NCBI GenBank assembly: GCA_025617745.1
Contig: CM046868.1
Span: 18,976,615 to 19,040,614, forward strand
DNA: 64,000 nucleotides
Origin: Heliocidaris erythrogramma
Taxonomy: Eukaryota > Echinodermata > Echinoidea > Camarodonta > Echinometridae
Direction of reading: 5' to 3'
Of the stretch, positions 42,360-55,934 are shown piece by piece. The notes beneath the pieces were generated by a model. That model did no database searches and was not told the DNA's origin. It was given only the letters and a program-made list of their open reading frames with translations. The translations under genes were made by a program, and so were the position numbers. The number at the start of each line of letters is the position of its first letter. Positions within the stretch are counted from its first letter, which is position 1.

Positions 42360-45300
42360 ATAGGATCTAGAATGGGAGGAGAGGGAGAGAGTTGGGAGGG
42401 GGCTTAGGAGAGATGTTTGTATTTTTGTTAAAGTTATTTGCTGTGAAATTTCTATTAATATTTATGTGATGGGGGGCGGGGGAGGTGGTCCAAAATCTCG
42501 ATATATATGAGCAAACACTGCGATATCTGACGGGAATGTCGAAAAAAAAATAAAATGTTATCTTTAATATTCTAAATAGAATATTTCATTTAATATCATG
42601 ATTTGTGCAAATTATAGGGACTAGCAAAAATTACCCGTGGCACGATGGGGTGGGGGCGGTGGTCTTCTCCTATGTACAGCCCAAGTACCCATTCACACTG
42701 AAAGGCAAGTAGTTTATTGGTGAAACATATCTGAACAAATGCTTCATAACAGACTTCTCCTTAAATATAGATAGGAGGTTTAATTCAGTTAGCATCAGGG
42801 TTTAAACTGGGGGCAGAACTTGAATATTATTGCGGAATGAAATCAAAATCTAACTATAGAATAGAAAGTGTATTGTAACACAGTCAAGAGGAAATTATTG
42901 TAATATAAAAATGTTATCATTACATGTTTTAAGTCGAAAATAAATGTGTAAGTACATACCCTACAATGTACAACAGATTGCATTTGTTTGTAGTTCTCCA
43001 ATTAAAGGTTGCTCAATCATATGGAGTGATATGTTGAAAGAAGCGAGAGAGAGAGAGAAATAATGATACAGTGGGAAACAGTGGTGGGAAAATGAGTGAG
43101 AGAGAGGCAGAGGGGAGAATGAGAGAGAAAGAGAGAAACAGTGGAAATATGAGAGTGAAAAATAGCCAGTGGGAAAAATGAGAGAGAGAGAGAGACTCAT
43201 AGACAGTGACAAAATAATAGAGAGGGATATAGACAGTGGGAAAAATGAGAGCAAGAGAGAAAAGAAATAGACATGCAGGGGATAGATAGAAATTATAAAG
43301 AATACCGGGGAGAGAGAGAGGGGGGTAGCTATATAGAATACAATATTAAGTTTCCATTAAAATAAATAACAAACAATATTGACATGTGTCTGTTAGAGCA
43401 TATCCGGCCAGTGCCCCCCCCCCCTCCCCCTTGAAGAAAAGTATGCATTGTACCCCCCCCCCTTTTTTTAGAACGAAAACCTTTTGATTTGTCTTTCTTT
43501 CTTTCTTTTTTTTTGCTTGTCAGATAATTATGGAGGGAAACTGGACTAGACCCCCATATCCCCCACACCCCACTCGACATCGAAGCCGAAATAGAGCCGT
43601 TCCCGATATCCGATGTGACTGAAATTCAGGTGCTAGATGTACTTGCAGTTCAGATTAGATCTAACCATGAAGCTTCAAACCAATTTGTAGCTTCATGATC
43701 TGCCATGTATGCACTGGACGGAAACACACTGACTGAAGGCCGGGTGTGTGCATGAAGCTTGGTTTGTAGCTTCATGATCTATGTAGCGCGACGGTTTATT
43801 CAGCATAGCCTATAAGCAGCTTCAAATAGACGGTGCAAGGTGTGGAAGCGTAACGTAGGTGAAATTTATGCCTATGTAATGTCGCTGACCCGAAAAAGGT
43901 CGAAAGGACTGGGAACTTCGAAGCTTTACCCGGGCCTGACATAGGAAGTTACGAATTGTAAAAAACATTTAAATAATACGACTAATATACCACAAACAAC
44001 CCCCTCATGACAATCTGGGAACAATTTAACCATGTTTAAAAAAAACCCAGCTCGATTGAGTGGAAAATCACGGAGAAAGGTGCTTTCAAACAAACGGACA
44101 AACAGACAGACACACATTAGCCAAATTATAGTAAGGATTATAGACCTATAATGTACATTTATTGGCCTTATTCTGCTAATAGTCAAGACAGAAAAGGCTT
44201 TAATAAAATGAGATTGCGTGCGAGTAATTCCTTATATAAATATACAAATTAATTTAGAGTGGCGTATCCAATAATCTCTTATTTTTATTGGTAGCGTATC
44301 CAGGAATGCACGTGCCCCTACGTGCCAGCCAAAACCAAATCTGACATTATCTTATAGTTACACATCGAATGAAAGGAAATGTGTGGCCCCACTCCCGTCC
44401 CGGCACAGAAGGAACATGAAAAATGTGATAACTTTTTTTCCTTGCTTGTCCGAAAATTCAGAATAGAAGGCATCTGATGATTTTTTTTTGTTCGTCAGGC
44501 GTGAGCCTCCCCCCCCCCCCCCCTGCATGCCTGGATACGCCACCAATATAAATAACTTGCGGTAAGTTATTTGTAATATTCTGCTGTAGCATTTTGAGAC
44601 GACAGGGGAAAAAAACATTATAGGGGCTTGCTCCGAAGCCCTCACCTGCTCAATAGTGCCTAATGGCTAACAATTTTACGAAAAAATGGCCACTGGATTT
44701 TGAATGGAATTAACTAATAACTAACAATAGCAGCTGTTGATATAATATATTTATTACCAGTCCTATTCTATCTTAGTACGAATATCCCATTCCTGTTGCC
44801 CCCAGTTCTCTCTCTCACTCTCTCTCTCTCTCCCTTCCCTCCCCCTCTCACAGGCTCATTACTCTCTTATTCTCTTAATCTCTCTTATAACCGATTTGTA
44901 GAAATGAGGACAAAATAATGATCTCTTATTGTTTATTTTTTTCTTCAATCGTTCAATTTAATGAGATTGACCACCAACACTATGCAATCCCATTCTTCAT
45001 ATTCATGACAAAAAAAAAAAAAAAAGGTCTTCACTCTGAAAGGGGGGGGGGGGGCACAATCGAGAAAATGGCGGATCGTCTATGGTAAAAATTCATACTT
45101 CTCTTCCAAAAGGGGGGGGGCACGGGCCGGCTGTGCCCCCCCCCCCCCCGGATCCGCCAATGCCTTAAGTACACAATAAATAAAAATGCCTCTTTAATTG
45201 TGTACTTTTCCGGCTCTGTGCCCCCTCCTCTACAAAATCCTGGATCCGCCCCCTGGAATAGGCATTACATTTTTTGAACTACAAACTACAGGTATACGCG

Positions 45301-45693
45301 GGATTTTTGCCTAAAATGTGAATAAAACCGGATCGAGCAACATTACTTTGGGAGCCCACGACCACGAGGCTAACAATGTCGGTCTATTAACCCTCCGAGA
45401 AAACTTGTAAAAAGGCTCATCCCGCAAGACTGACGTGACAGTCCAGGCATGGACCAGTGGCGGATTTAGGGGCCCTTTTTTATTGTGCCCCCTTTTAGAA
45501 CTGATAACTTTTTTTTTAATTTCTCAGAGAATTATGGAGGAAAACTAGACCCCATAAAATCTGATACCCCACATCTCCACTGAGCGACTTTTGGAGGGCT
45601 GGCGAGAAGAAAAAAAATCTTGCCACCCCTCCCCCTCCCCCACCTCCCACCACTGAGCAACTTTTGGAGGGCTGGTGAAAAAATCCCCCCCCC

Positions 45694-45728
<35 letters not shown>

Positions 45729-47039
45729 GACTTGGGAGGGCTGGCGAGCAGAAAAAATACAAATCTCCCTTCAAGCTGTTCCCCAAAGTTGACAGCCCTG
45801 CATTTGTGCCCCCATCCTTTTACTACATCCTGCATTCGCCCCTGTCATGGAATGTCAGTGTCAGACTATAGGGTTCAGAAGCCCCCTCCCACTACATTGT
45901 CGGTCTCTCGGGGCTGTCGGTCTCGTTGGCTAAAGCGAAACTAAACGACGATCAGCAAGCAAAAAACTTTGATGAGCCAAGTTTGAGGAGAACATACACC
46001 TTTGGCAAACTGACATAGTTCCATCGGCAACGCCACCACCTCGATCGGGATCACAGAGGGGTAGACCTAGCCTAGCTAGTGCTAGACACCTATTCAGCTC
46101 AGCTATTCCACGCTACTTGCATGATCTAACATCAGCCATTTGGCTAGGCCTAATGCGGTGATAGAAAATTGATTATATGAATTTATGAATTTAACCCATT
46201 GAATTTTGCCTCTGGTACATTAGAAGTATACTAGTGAACTGAAATTTAATTAGAGTTTCCTCTAATACCGGCTATGCTGGGCTTGCCTTCGGGCGGACGT
46301 ACGTCTGCTAGTGCACGATCCCATTGGATGTCGTCGATCTCACGTGATTGAGCCTTGATTATACCATTTCAGAGCTTTAAATTTCATGTAAATTACATTT
46401 TTCATAATTTCAAATAAATACTAGGGGAATTTAAATCATTTCAAAATCCCTCTTTTCATGTGTTAACCTATGGGAGCTGGAAGGCCAAAAGCATGGATAT
46501 TCCCAGGGATTTATGCAGGCGTTACTGGATTTATCAAGTCTTAATTATACCTTTTCAGAGCTTTAAATTTCATGTAAATCACATGTTTTACATTTTCAAA
46601 TAAAGACAAAGGGAATTATTATCCCAAAATTCCTTGTTTTCGCATGTAAACCTATGGCAGGCGAGACTTTTTTTTCAAAAGTATGTATATTCCTGGGGAT
46701 TTATGGGGGGGGGGTGGCTTTTCAATTTTTTTGAGCCTTCACTAAGCTTTTTCAAAGCCTCAAATTTATATATTTATTTTCATATTATTTTTTTTTGCTA
46801 TTTTGAACCCCCGTAAGTGATGTTTTCCTGGCATCTACTAACGCAATGGCGTTTTTCTATGCACATTAAATTTTTACTTGGCAGCCCAAGGGGGGGAGGT
46901 TAAACCCCCTAACCCCCCCCCCCCCCCCAGATCCGCCACTGCTATACTAATCAGATTCTCAGTCATTTAGCACAAGAACTGATCACCAGTCGTGCGTAAA
47001 GTCGTGCATAACTTACGAACAGCTTTATGAAAAACCCCT
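42360..47039. other. Non-coding region rich in poly-C dispersed repeats
   Basis: Copies with long C or G runs and GACAAGCAAAAA/TCTAGTTT-type cores lie at about 43,415-43,570, 44,345-44,540, 45,015-45,250, 45,450-45,840 and 46,880-46,940. GA-rich microsatellite at 43,045-43,320. 46,350-46,800 holds two or three diverged direct repeats of TTTCAGAGCTTTAAATTTCA. A foldback pair ATGAAGCTTCAAACCAATTT / GAAGCTTGGTTTGTAGCTTC lies near 43,670-43,775. No host gene recognised. Confidence 0.45.
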
Positions 47040-47186
47040 GGGCCCTGTTTCATAAAACTTGTTATCAATAACAACTGCCTCATTTCTATGACAAATTTGC
47101 TCTCACCCAATCAGATGCAATGATTTCAGTAGCTTATAACAGTTATTGAAACTTGTTATTGATGACAAGTTTTATGAAACGGGGCC
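47040..47186. mobile_element. 147-bp MITE with GGGCCCTGTTTCATAAAACT ends
   Basis: The left end GGGCCCTGTTTCATAAAACT is inverted at the right as AGTTTTATGAAACGGGGCCC. The core ACCCAATCAGATGCAATG resembles that of the MITE at 52,496-52,631. Confidence 0.8.
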
Positions 47187-47189
47187 CTG

Positions 47190-47765
47190 TTCTACGTTTT
47201 ACTTTAATTTCTTCTCGTTTAGATTTTGCAAATGCGTTGTTCTGTAACCTTCCAAAAAAAGATGCCATCAAACTTAAACGACTTCAAAATTCTGCAGCCC
47301 GCCTTTTAACATTCACTAAAAAATCTGATTCCATATCACCAATTTTCTGTTCTCTTCATTGGCTGCCAGTTGACAAAAGGATTATCTTTAAGATTATGTT
47401 ATTAGTACTTCATTCAGTTTACTTTCTTTACCCCACATACCTGCGCAACTCTATTTCCAAATTCAATCCCACACGAAGTCTTTGTTCGTCATCAGACAAA
47501 CTGTTGCTTCATTCACCTAGAACAAAACATGCTTGGGGCGATGGGTCCGAAACTCTGCACTGAACTCCCTCTACAATTACGTCAACTGTCGTCAACAGAA
47601 ACATTCTAATCACAACTGAAAACGTATTTGTTCTCTTCGCTGTAATTATTGCAATATTTTAATTTACTATGTTTAGGAGAATCCCGTATGTATTTTTCAC
47701 TAAGCGCCATGAGCACCGTAAGGTGGACCTGTGCGCTATTATTATTATTATTATTATAGCAGTGA
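47190..47765 (+). mobile_element. 3' fragment of a CR1/L2-type LINE
   Basis: Frame up to 47,563 reads SSRLDFANALFCNLPKKDAI, KRLQNSAARLLTF, ISPIFCSLHWLPVDKRIIFK and HSPRTKHAWGDG: the thumb/C-terminal part of a non-LTR reverse transcriptase ORF. A frameshift near 47,550 leaves NSLPLQLRQ in another frame. The element ends AGCGCCATGAGCACCGTAAG and an (ATT)n tail at 47,740-47,757. The 5' truncation abuts the MITE at 47,040-47,186. Confidence 0.8.
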
Positions 47766-50040
47766 AAGTATGTTCGTTTGACTACCAGAACCATTGTGAA
47801 GGTTAAAATGAGGGATTGTTTATTTTGTCCACTCTCCTTGTCCGTCGTGTTCATAGTGATTGTGTGTAGTCTATTCATCCTAATTTTGTTTAATTCATTC
47901 ACGTTATCTAAACAATAATTCACATTTTGTTTATGTTGGGTATGTGTGTGTTTGTTTATTTGTAGTTTTTCAATGATTAATTTCAACAGGATATCCACAA
48001 CTTTGTTTTGATGTTCTAGACACCCTCCCTCCCTCTCCCGCTGCCCCCCCCCCCTCCCTCTTTCTTTCTTCCTTTCTCCCGACTTTATTCATGTAAATAT
48101 CTTTCTCATGTTACTCTCTCTCTCTACCTTTCTCCCCTCTCCTTTTCTCTAGGTATATTCTAACCATAACGATCTCCCTCTCCGATTCATCTCAGATTCA
48201 TGTATGAACACGTTGCCTCATTTTTCTCTGAATTCATTTCTGTTTTCCTTTCTATCATTATGTCTCCGTTATGCATCTCTCTTTTCTCTGCCTATATTTC
48301 TATCATTTCATTACATCATTAGTTTCTCTCTCTCTCTCTTCTCACTTTAACTTTGTTCTGTGTCTCTTCCCACCTCCCAAATTCTCCGCATATTGCCTCA
48401 TTTTCTCATTCTCTTCTCCTCCTTCTCTGATCTACTCACTAAGCCTAATTCACAAACGTCAATGAAAGGGCAACGGAAATAAAAGAATATGTAGATTATA
48501 TGCAATATTAATCAAAGAAATATGAGGGGGAAACAACGTATACAACATCAGATCGTGCTAAAATAATTTTCAAAATCGTGCTATGAAATACGTACAAATA
48601 ATAAAAACACTCAAACACAAATGAATTCAGTGAATTGGTTTATATTAAGTTAAAATGTAACTTGTGACAAAACATCATCACCCAAATTTATAAATTGATT
48701 GTGTAAACTTCAATAAGTGAACTATTGGCAAAACACAAACACAATAATATGTATCATGTTGTCTGTTCTCCTTCTTTCTTCTTATTTGCAAGTGTGTCTG
48801 GTAAATCTTCGTGATTTACAAATCATGTCCCGTGTCATATCTGTATATGTATATCTATAATAAACCTAACCTAACATAACACTGTACAAACCCCGACCGA
48901 TCGGAGAAGAACTCTTACAACTACTCTCTGTAAAAAAAGAGAAATAAAACCAAAAAAAAAGCATCGAGGCTGACGATGGAATTAATACAACTTGATTCTG
49001 TTTCATAAAACTTACATTAATGATAAGTTACATTAATTGATATGGGCTACTGGAATAACTGCATTTGATTGAATGTCAGCAAATTAGTAATAGAAAGTGA
49101 CATTTGTACAGTTGCAGATCATAAGTTTTATGAAACAAGGGCCTTGTCTCGATAATACCAACGCATAATAATTTTGCATACTTGAGTCGCATCCAGTGTT
49201 TTGACATTTCATGCCCATTTCGAAAAAAAACTTTATGTTTGACGACGAATATTACCATGATTACTTAAAAAATATCTCAGATATTTAGCTTTACGAATAC
49301 GAGATACGACTTGATAAATCACAACACTATTGAGATTTTCATATAAGAACGATTTTGAGACCCATTATAGCCAAAATCAAATTCACGGTCCCCACAAATT
49401 TTCATTATGTGCAAATATAGATTGATGTAAATAAAACATTATTTTCTTTTTAATGAAGCTACATTATGCCAGAATCTTTTAGATTATCGAGAATCGATCA
49501 TTCTTTTATTATGTACTCTCCATCTCTAAGATTTTATCATACATATTTATTATATTTTATACAAAATTATGACTGACAAATATTTACCTCTGTTTTTCAT
49601 TACTATTATTATTCTCTCGTAATAATGCTATATAATAACAATAAACTTCTGGTTTACTACCTAATTTGATTACAAATTGATCTTAAAGATTTGGTCACGT
49701 AGAGGAGATAGAGTTTTATTCACACATAAATGCAATCGCATGGTAAAAAATGTAGTAATATCATAATTTTGAAGCAACATTTCTGTCTTATTTACAAGCT
49801 GGCGTGGATAAAGTTAACCTAATGACAGTCACATGGGTTCATTCAGCACTGATAAAAATCTAGATTATTGTGATCATTGCATTTTGTATATCAAATCAAA
49901 AACTCTTTTTCTCTCTTATTATTTTCAATGATTGTGCATCAGTGCATGTACAATGTTTGATAAGAAATATTAAAACTCCTGTTACTACCACAATTTTGAA
50001 ATGTTTCTTAATACGATTTCAATTTACCAGCATGACGAAG
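47766..50040. other. Non-coding, 3' side of foxI
   Basis: CT-rich low-complexity DNA at 48,025-48,430, and a degenerate TTTCATAAAACTTACATTAA / AAGTTTTATGAAAC MITE at about 49,000-49,135. The last foxI exon should lie here or further away, but I could not identify it. Confidence 0.4.
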
Positions 50041-50094
50041 CTGTTACAAAAATTATATAATCGGGTTTTTTTCTTCAAAATCAGGAGTGTTTAC

Positions 50095-51145
50095 CTGGTA
50101 TTTTCTCGTCATCGATGTCTTGCCCGAGAAGACTCCTGACACTAAAACTCGACTTAAGGATAGATTTACTTTTGTTCTGATCATACTGCTCTGCTGATGA
50201 TAATCTTGGAAGACTAACCGCTTTGGGAGGATGCCGGAGATGGATCTCCTTGGAAACAGAGGAGTTGGGGCCGCTGATTAAATACTCTTGCGGAAAATGT
50301 CTTTGTTGTTGACGAGTGGTGTAAATGTTGAACTTGCCATCGTCTTTGGGTTCGACTACGTCGTGTTGGTCGACCATGATTTGCTTCACAGGTCTCGCAG
50401 TCGTCGATGTGGCATGATCTTCGACGATTATTGAAGAGTTTGACGAGATGGGTGACGAAGGCATGGTTGATGATGGGCTATCAAGCGAATCTCCGCGTCG
50501 TTTTCTTTTTCGACGAAAATTTCCGTTGTCGAACATCTTCTCGCAGTTGGGATCTAGTGTCCAGTAGTGGCCCTTTCCCGGGTCGTTGTCGGCGCGAGGT
50601 ACTTTGATGAAGCAGTCGTTGAGAGAGAGATTATGACGAATGGAATTCTGCCAGCCTGCCTTGCTCCGCTTGTAAAAGGGAAAGTTATCGGCCACATATC
50701 GGTAAATGCCGCTTAGAGTAATCTTGTGATCGGGGGAGCTCTGGATTGCCATCGCGATGAGGGCCGAGTAGGAGTACGGAGGTCGGACTAGCTTGTAGAA
50801 GTCGTGATGAGCGGCGAGACTGAGCCAGCTCAGGCCGTCGACAGTGGCCGGGAAGTATGGGTTTGTTGAGGCGAGGTGAGAGAACGGATGCGTTAACCCG
50901 CAAGGAGGCAGAGTATGAGAAAAGTACCTCAGAGCTGTGAGGTTGCTAGCATGAGTCAGACCGTTGGAAGCGAGATGGGATGCCGGTATCTCTCCATTTG
51001 CAGTTGCCGCGGCGGCTGCATTCCACCAAAGCGCCGATTGGCAGACCTGAGACGGATACTCAAGGCGAGAGACAGGGCTGAGATGGCGTACTACGGAGGG
51101 TGCCGACTGGAAGCTGCCCGACTGATAAACACTGTCTTCCTGCAT
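50095..51145 (-). CDS. foxI: Forkhead transcription factor FoxI, first coding exon
   Basis: FoxI proteins are nuclear winged-helix activators that act in ectoderm and ionocyte-type fates in vertebrates. ATG at 51,145. Of the coding exon's 350 whole codons, residues about 118-216 form a full forkhead domain: [15 protein letters not shown], recognition helix [17 protein letters not shown], wing [20 protein letters not shown]. The basic tail FRRKRKRR is the FoxI signature. A C-terminal [10 protein letters not shown] echoes SFSVNSL in vertebrate FoxI. The N-terminal third is Ala/His/Ser-rich and poorly conserved. The frame would run on to a stop at 50,081, but CCAG|GTAAAC at 50,094 is a clear donor in phase 1, so the last residues come from another exon. 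Confidence 0.92.
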
Positions 51146-52495
51146 TTTCAGTTCAAATTCGGACTTCAGAAATATTTCAAATATTAAAACGAATCAAGAT
51201 TGTTTTTTTCTCGAATTCAAGAAGAACCAGAATCACAGTCATAAATATGTCCCGTTCAGATAATGTTTTGTTCTCGTTTGGTAGTTGCAGATTAAACGAT
51301 TCCAAAGATGTAGTGAAATAAACGATCAACTTTATCAAAACTAACCAAGTCATTTCTCTTGCAGAATCAATGTGACACACATCCTCCTGTATCAGGATCA
51401 AATATATGAAATGAGTGGTATAGAGGTTCCCGGGGCCGGAAAAAGAGAGGAACCATCCACCATCCCGCGTGTGACAAAACAATATCATAAAACCACCAAC
51501 TAGCCACTCACAGCCCTAAGATAACTTTACGATTAGATGACGTAAATCGAATCTCTACACCCACAAAAAGAGCCATGCTCAATAATTTGATAACAAGCTG
51601 TCCCCGGTCTTGAATTGATGTTTTATTTGTCTTGTAAGCAAAGCACCAATAAGGCAGACAACTTTATACCGCCTCCGACTTCTCTGTTTGTATAACTGTG
51701 TTTTTGTTGCTAGCTTCAACAAGGTAAACACGAAATCCGACCCAAAAATGTATCATGTCGGCTACCATACGCACACTCAAGATCCTGGCCCTTGCTTTTC
51801 ACAAAACAGTGGCCAATTTTCTTCCTCCTATTACCTATTTAAGAAAGGAGTTTGCGAAAGTTAGAAGCAGTTTTTGATCGGCCTCGGTCACTCATGAGTG
51901 GTTTCTGGCGATCGATTTCTAATTGACCATTAGTGACCCTGAATTTGAACCCAGAGGTCGTCATACCCTTTGTTATAAGTCAAACAAGTTTTGTCTCTGT
52001 ATTGAAAGTAATATGTGGAGTGAAATGAAATATTGTATGTCAAGAACCGCTGATAAAGATTCGAGATTTAAATAACTCTTGGTTAAGACAACAAAAACTG
52101 ATCGCACTGATAGTCTTTTGTCTTGTTACTTACATTTTTCGGTCTCTCTTTGGGATGTAGATTAATGATAAGAAGGAAAAAACTTTGCACGACTTATCAT
52201 CAAATGGGTCACTAAAGTCTTAAATTGAGGGTGTAACGGCGTATACTGCCTCCCTTTCATTTATCCATTAAATAGGGAAAGGGGATCGCTGCATCTGCCC
52301 CCCCCCCCCCCGCCCCATTATGATTTTCACTTATCGAAGGAATCGGGGACAGAAGCTTTTTGTTTTCCGAAGGGCGACACTTTCGCCCCCTTCGCGATCC
52401 TTCTACAATTACACATCCCCAATCGCTGTGATCACTTCTTAAAGCAATGTCAGGTAGTAAGGTCGTACTGAAAGTGCAGCCTCATATCCCATCAG
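51146..52495. other. Upstream flank of foxI
   Basis: Presumed 5' UTR, promoter and regulatory DNA. I see no convincing TATA box or coding exon. A poly-C run lies at 52,299-52,310. Confidence 0.4.
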
Positions 52496-52631
52496 GGGAG
52501 CGTTTCATCAAGCGTTTTGTCAGTGATTTTTACCGACAACTGTTATAAGCTACTGAAATCCTTGCATCTGATTGGCTGAGAGCAAATTTGCCAGTAAAAA
52601 TCACTGACAAAACGCTTGATGAAATGCTCGC
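52496..52631. mobile_element. 136-bp hairpin MITE, free copy
   Basis: GCGTTTCATCAAGCGTTTTG at the left is inverted at the right as CAAAACGCTTGATGAAATGC. The core is TTGCATCTGATTGGCTGAGA. Same family as the copies inside the palindromic element (20,857 and 24,214). It lies 1.35 kb upstream of the foxI start. Confidence 0.85.
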
Positions 52632-53944
52632 CAGAACTTCACTATCCCGTCACAACAGAAAAATCAATTTCATATAATCTGCGGAAGTAACAAAACTTTT
52701 ACAAGCATGTAATGATGTATAAGAGGAAGGCTAATCATGGACCCTATCAAATTTGATGAATCGCCCAACATTGAGCGAAAATGGATGGGGAATTGAAAAA
52801 TAAGCGATCAGAAGAGAACAAGAAAATGAAAAAAGATCTCAAGGGATTGTCCTTGAAAAGGATAAGAATATGAATTAAAGAGCAAACCTCCTTCAGTTTT
52901 ATGATCCCGCGGCATCCTTTGTAGTTCTTTCTGATTAGAGACCGTACATATGATTATATGAGTTGCACAGTAACAATGCAGGTGCAAGTTGATGTTGGTG
53001 CGAACCCATAACATGGTTTTACGAGTGTTGGTTCGCTGCCACAATTCGTATCCCGTCGATTTTTACGACGAATTTGTTTCGGGTATAAACAAGACGACTG
53101 TTAGATTTTTACGCCGTCGCAATAGCCTTTTTATCGTCTAGCATGCGTCTATTACTTTATATGACGTATGTTACATATATTTGTATCCAGTCGGTTTTAT
53201 TACTTTCCTCAAGCAGGATTGAGAAATTAATTTCAGATTTCAAGAGTGCAGTTCACCTTTAGATATGTTCCTTTACCGCCCCCGCCCCCTTGCTAAAAGC
53301 GTTTGGATCCAGCTTTCATGTTTTTGCGAGGCATCCGAAATCACCGAATGTGACAATTACTAAACTATATCATAATTACCCTTTATTAAATCAATAAAGG
53401 TAACATTTTGCTGACGGAATGTTAAGTTTAAAAAATCTCAAAATATCTTTGTTCTTCACAATTTTCACGGCTGTCAATCTGCGCATGCAGACTTCTCAGA
53501 AGAAACGTAACAAAAATAATAATTTGTGTGGGTAATTCTTACCTCATAATTTTTCTGATTTATAAAGTTAAAGTTTGATTTTTTCGATCCCTATAATAAT
53601 GGTTATAGGTTAGACACATTAAGCAACATTTTCATATACGACTGGTGAGTTATTTTTCGTATCTCTAATCAAAAGATGAAAGGCGGTCAGCATGCTTCTT
53701 TATGATAATCGTCGGTATAACCAGCTTACTTTAGCCGTTGTATCCCCTAGTTTTGTTATGATTTGCTTTGTTATTTTTCAATGTTCGTTTGATCATCTGT
53801 AACCTATTTTGAATCTTCCTCTCTATCTGTATTTTTATTATAATCCAAACTTGTGGAGTCCTTTAATTCACTAACTTGATTTGATTTAATTTGATTTGAT
53901 TTGCCACGGGTAAGCAGCACGTCAGCGTCAGGTTTGTCAGATAT
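52632..53944. other. Non-coding stretch
   Basis: No gene or named repeat recognised. TTTGATTTAAT-type pentamer repeats occur at 53,877-53,902. Confidence 0.4.
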
Positions 53945-54170
53945 TAATAATGATCATTTATAAAGCGCTCATGTGGCGCTTAAATATTATTTGCATGGTT
54001 CTAGCCGAGCCGCCAAAGATACTAGCGCTCAAGCATAATATTATCAGGTACCTATTTACACCTGGGTGCAAATTTAGATGAATGTCTCGCCAAAGGACGT
54101 TAGTGTCAGGCTGGGATTCGAATCCCGTACCTTGTGATCTACAGTCCTGTGACGTATCCACTAGACCACA
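53945..54170 (-). mobile_element. tRNA-derived SINE
   Basis: Minus strand: TGTGGTCTAGTGGATACGTC (A box, about 54,168-54,150), then GGGATTCGAATCCC (B box, 54,125-54,112). A body with CACCCAGGTGTAAATAGGTA and GAGCGCTAGTATC follows, ending TTATAAATGATCATTATTA. A second SINE type, distinct from the pair at 7 kb. Confidence 0.7.
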
Positions 54171-54179
54171 ATTCATATA

Positions 54180-54380
54180 TTACACCCCTCCCCCCCCCCC
54201 CATTCCCTTGTTACTGATGATTTGCCTTATTACTGACGGTTTTAAGGGGCACAACTTCCCCTTTAAACCCAATCTGGCATCTTTCTTTTATCTTTTTTTT
54301 TTTGGGGGGGGTGGAAGAAATCTGTGGGAATTGTGCCCCCTTTTCTACATAATCTTGGCTCCGCCTCTGACCCCTATACT
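54180..54380. repeat. Poly-C dispersed repeat copy
   Basis: Poly-C at 54,188-54,200, TTTTGGGGGGGGTGG at 54,300, and GTGCCCCCTTTTCTACATAA then CTTGGCTCCGCC. Same type as the copies at 44-46 kb. Confidence 0.5.
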
Positions 54381-55934
54381 CCTTTTTATTCCGTGACACT
54401 TAATCCATTACTGTATTTATCTATAGTATAATTCTACTTTTGCCTTGATGTTGATTATCCGCATACATATATTTTTAAAATTCAAAATGCCAACTTAAAC
54501 TTAACCCCAACCTCATGAAAAAAAGTACAAGATTAACGAGAACTACATAAACGTCGCAATTAGGCGGCAAAATCCAATAAAATATGTCTTCCTTCATCGG
54601 CCTGATATACCGAACAACGATCTCAATCATCTGATTGTGTCAGACGTAATGTCGGCTAACATCAAGAGCTGGAGCTTTATTTGATGAACAAATGGACGCG
54701 AGAAAATTTGAAGCTTGCGTTGATTAAAAATACATGTACGAGAAAATTATTATACCCACAATCATAAACCATGGATGAGCGACCCGTGTTACGTTGCGTT
54801 CGAAAAAGGCATTGTCAGTCTGAAAGCATATTGAAAGGTTATGATCAGGTCATTCATTTGGATGATTTGTAATTTTCATACAGACCTTTGCAAAGTAAGA
54901 ACGACAAGACGAAATTCGTGTTTAATCGAACAATTATACCGCAAAAAACAGTGTTCGGAGACGAATCTATAATGCGGGCTAGAAAAAAATATATCGGCGC
55001 TCACCGCGATGTGTTTGGGATTGAAAGAATTACTCATCCCTTTGTGGGTTTTTTTTCTTTCATTATTTTGTTTTCTTTTTTTTTAATCGTTTTTTATTTG
55101 TCATCAGTTCCAAATGCCAGTGTTCTTTCACTTCCTCTTGTCATCCGATAAATATTTATCTTCTAGTTTTTTTGTCTAGATGAATTTTCAAGAAAAAGCG
55201 AATGTGGTTTTTTCTGATGTTCTTATACTAATTAAGCTTGGTTAAGATCGGGGGTCTAAGCCTCAACAACAAGTAAATAATACATCAGAAAGACCGCTGT
55301 GTTGACTTCCGAATGATGAGAGGTATAATGACTACTGCTCGCTCGCTCCCTCTCTCTCTCTCTCTCTCTTTCTCTCAACCTCTCTCTCTCTCTCTTTCTC
55401 TCTATACTTTTCTTCCCCGATCTCTCTCTCTCTATCTGTCTCTTTCCCCTTCTCCCCCTCTCTCTCGCTCTCTCCCTCTCTCCCTCTCTCATTCTCTCCT
55501 TCCCTCCCTTCTCTCCACCTCAGTTATCTTCCTAGTTACCTTTATGTCTCCACTTCTTTCCTCTTATAAATCACATTATTTTGTTTATACATGTACATTG
55601 CAACATAATGTGTTACCTTTCTGATATTATTGGTAATGTTAAAGTAAAAAGCCTTTGTGAATATATTGTTACTTCTTTTAAACTGTCCCTTTCAGCCTGT
55701 GCTGCTGGTCAGGTGTATTTATAACAATAGATAATGTAGATAATAATAGATGAACAAAATTTCTACTCAAAGGATGAGGTATCCTTTCTCTCTATATAAT
55801 ATTCCCATAACTTGCAATCTTTCATTCTTTATTCCTTTACTAGGGTAACTATAAGATCAATGTGCATGTGTGGTGTCATGGGTGGTGTACTTTTATTTTT
55901 ACACTATGATTTGATTCTAATTATTGGTCGTTTT
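54381..55934. other. Non-coding stretch with a long CT microsatellite
   Basis: (CT)n-rich DNA at 55,345-55,510. The remainder is AT-rich without recognisable genes. Confidence 0.45.
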
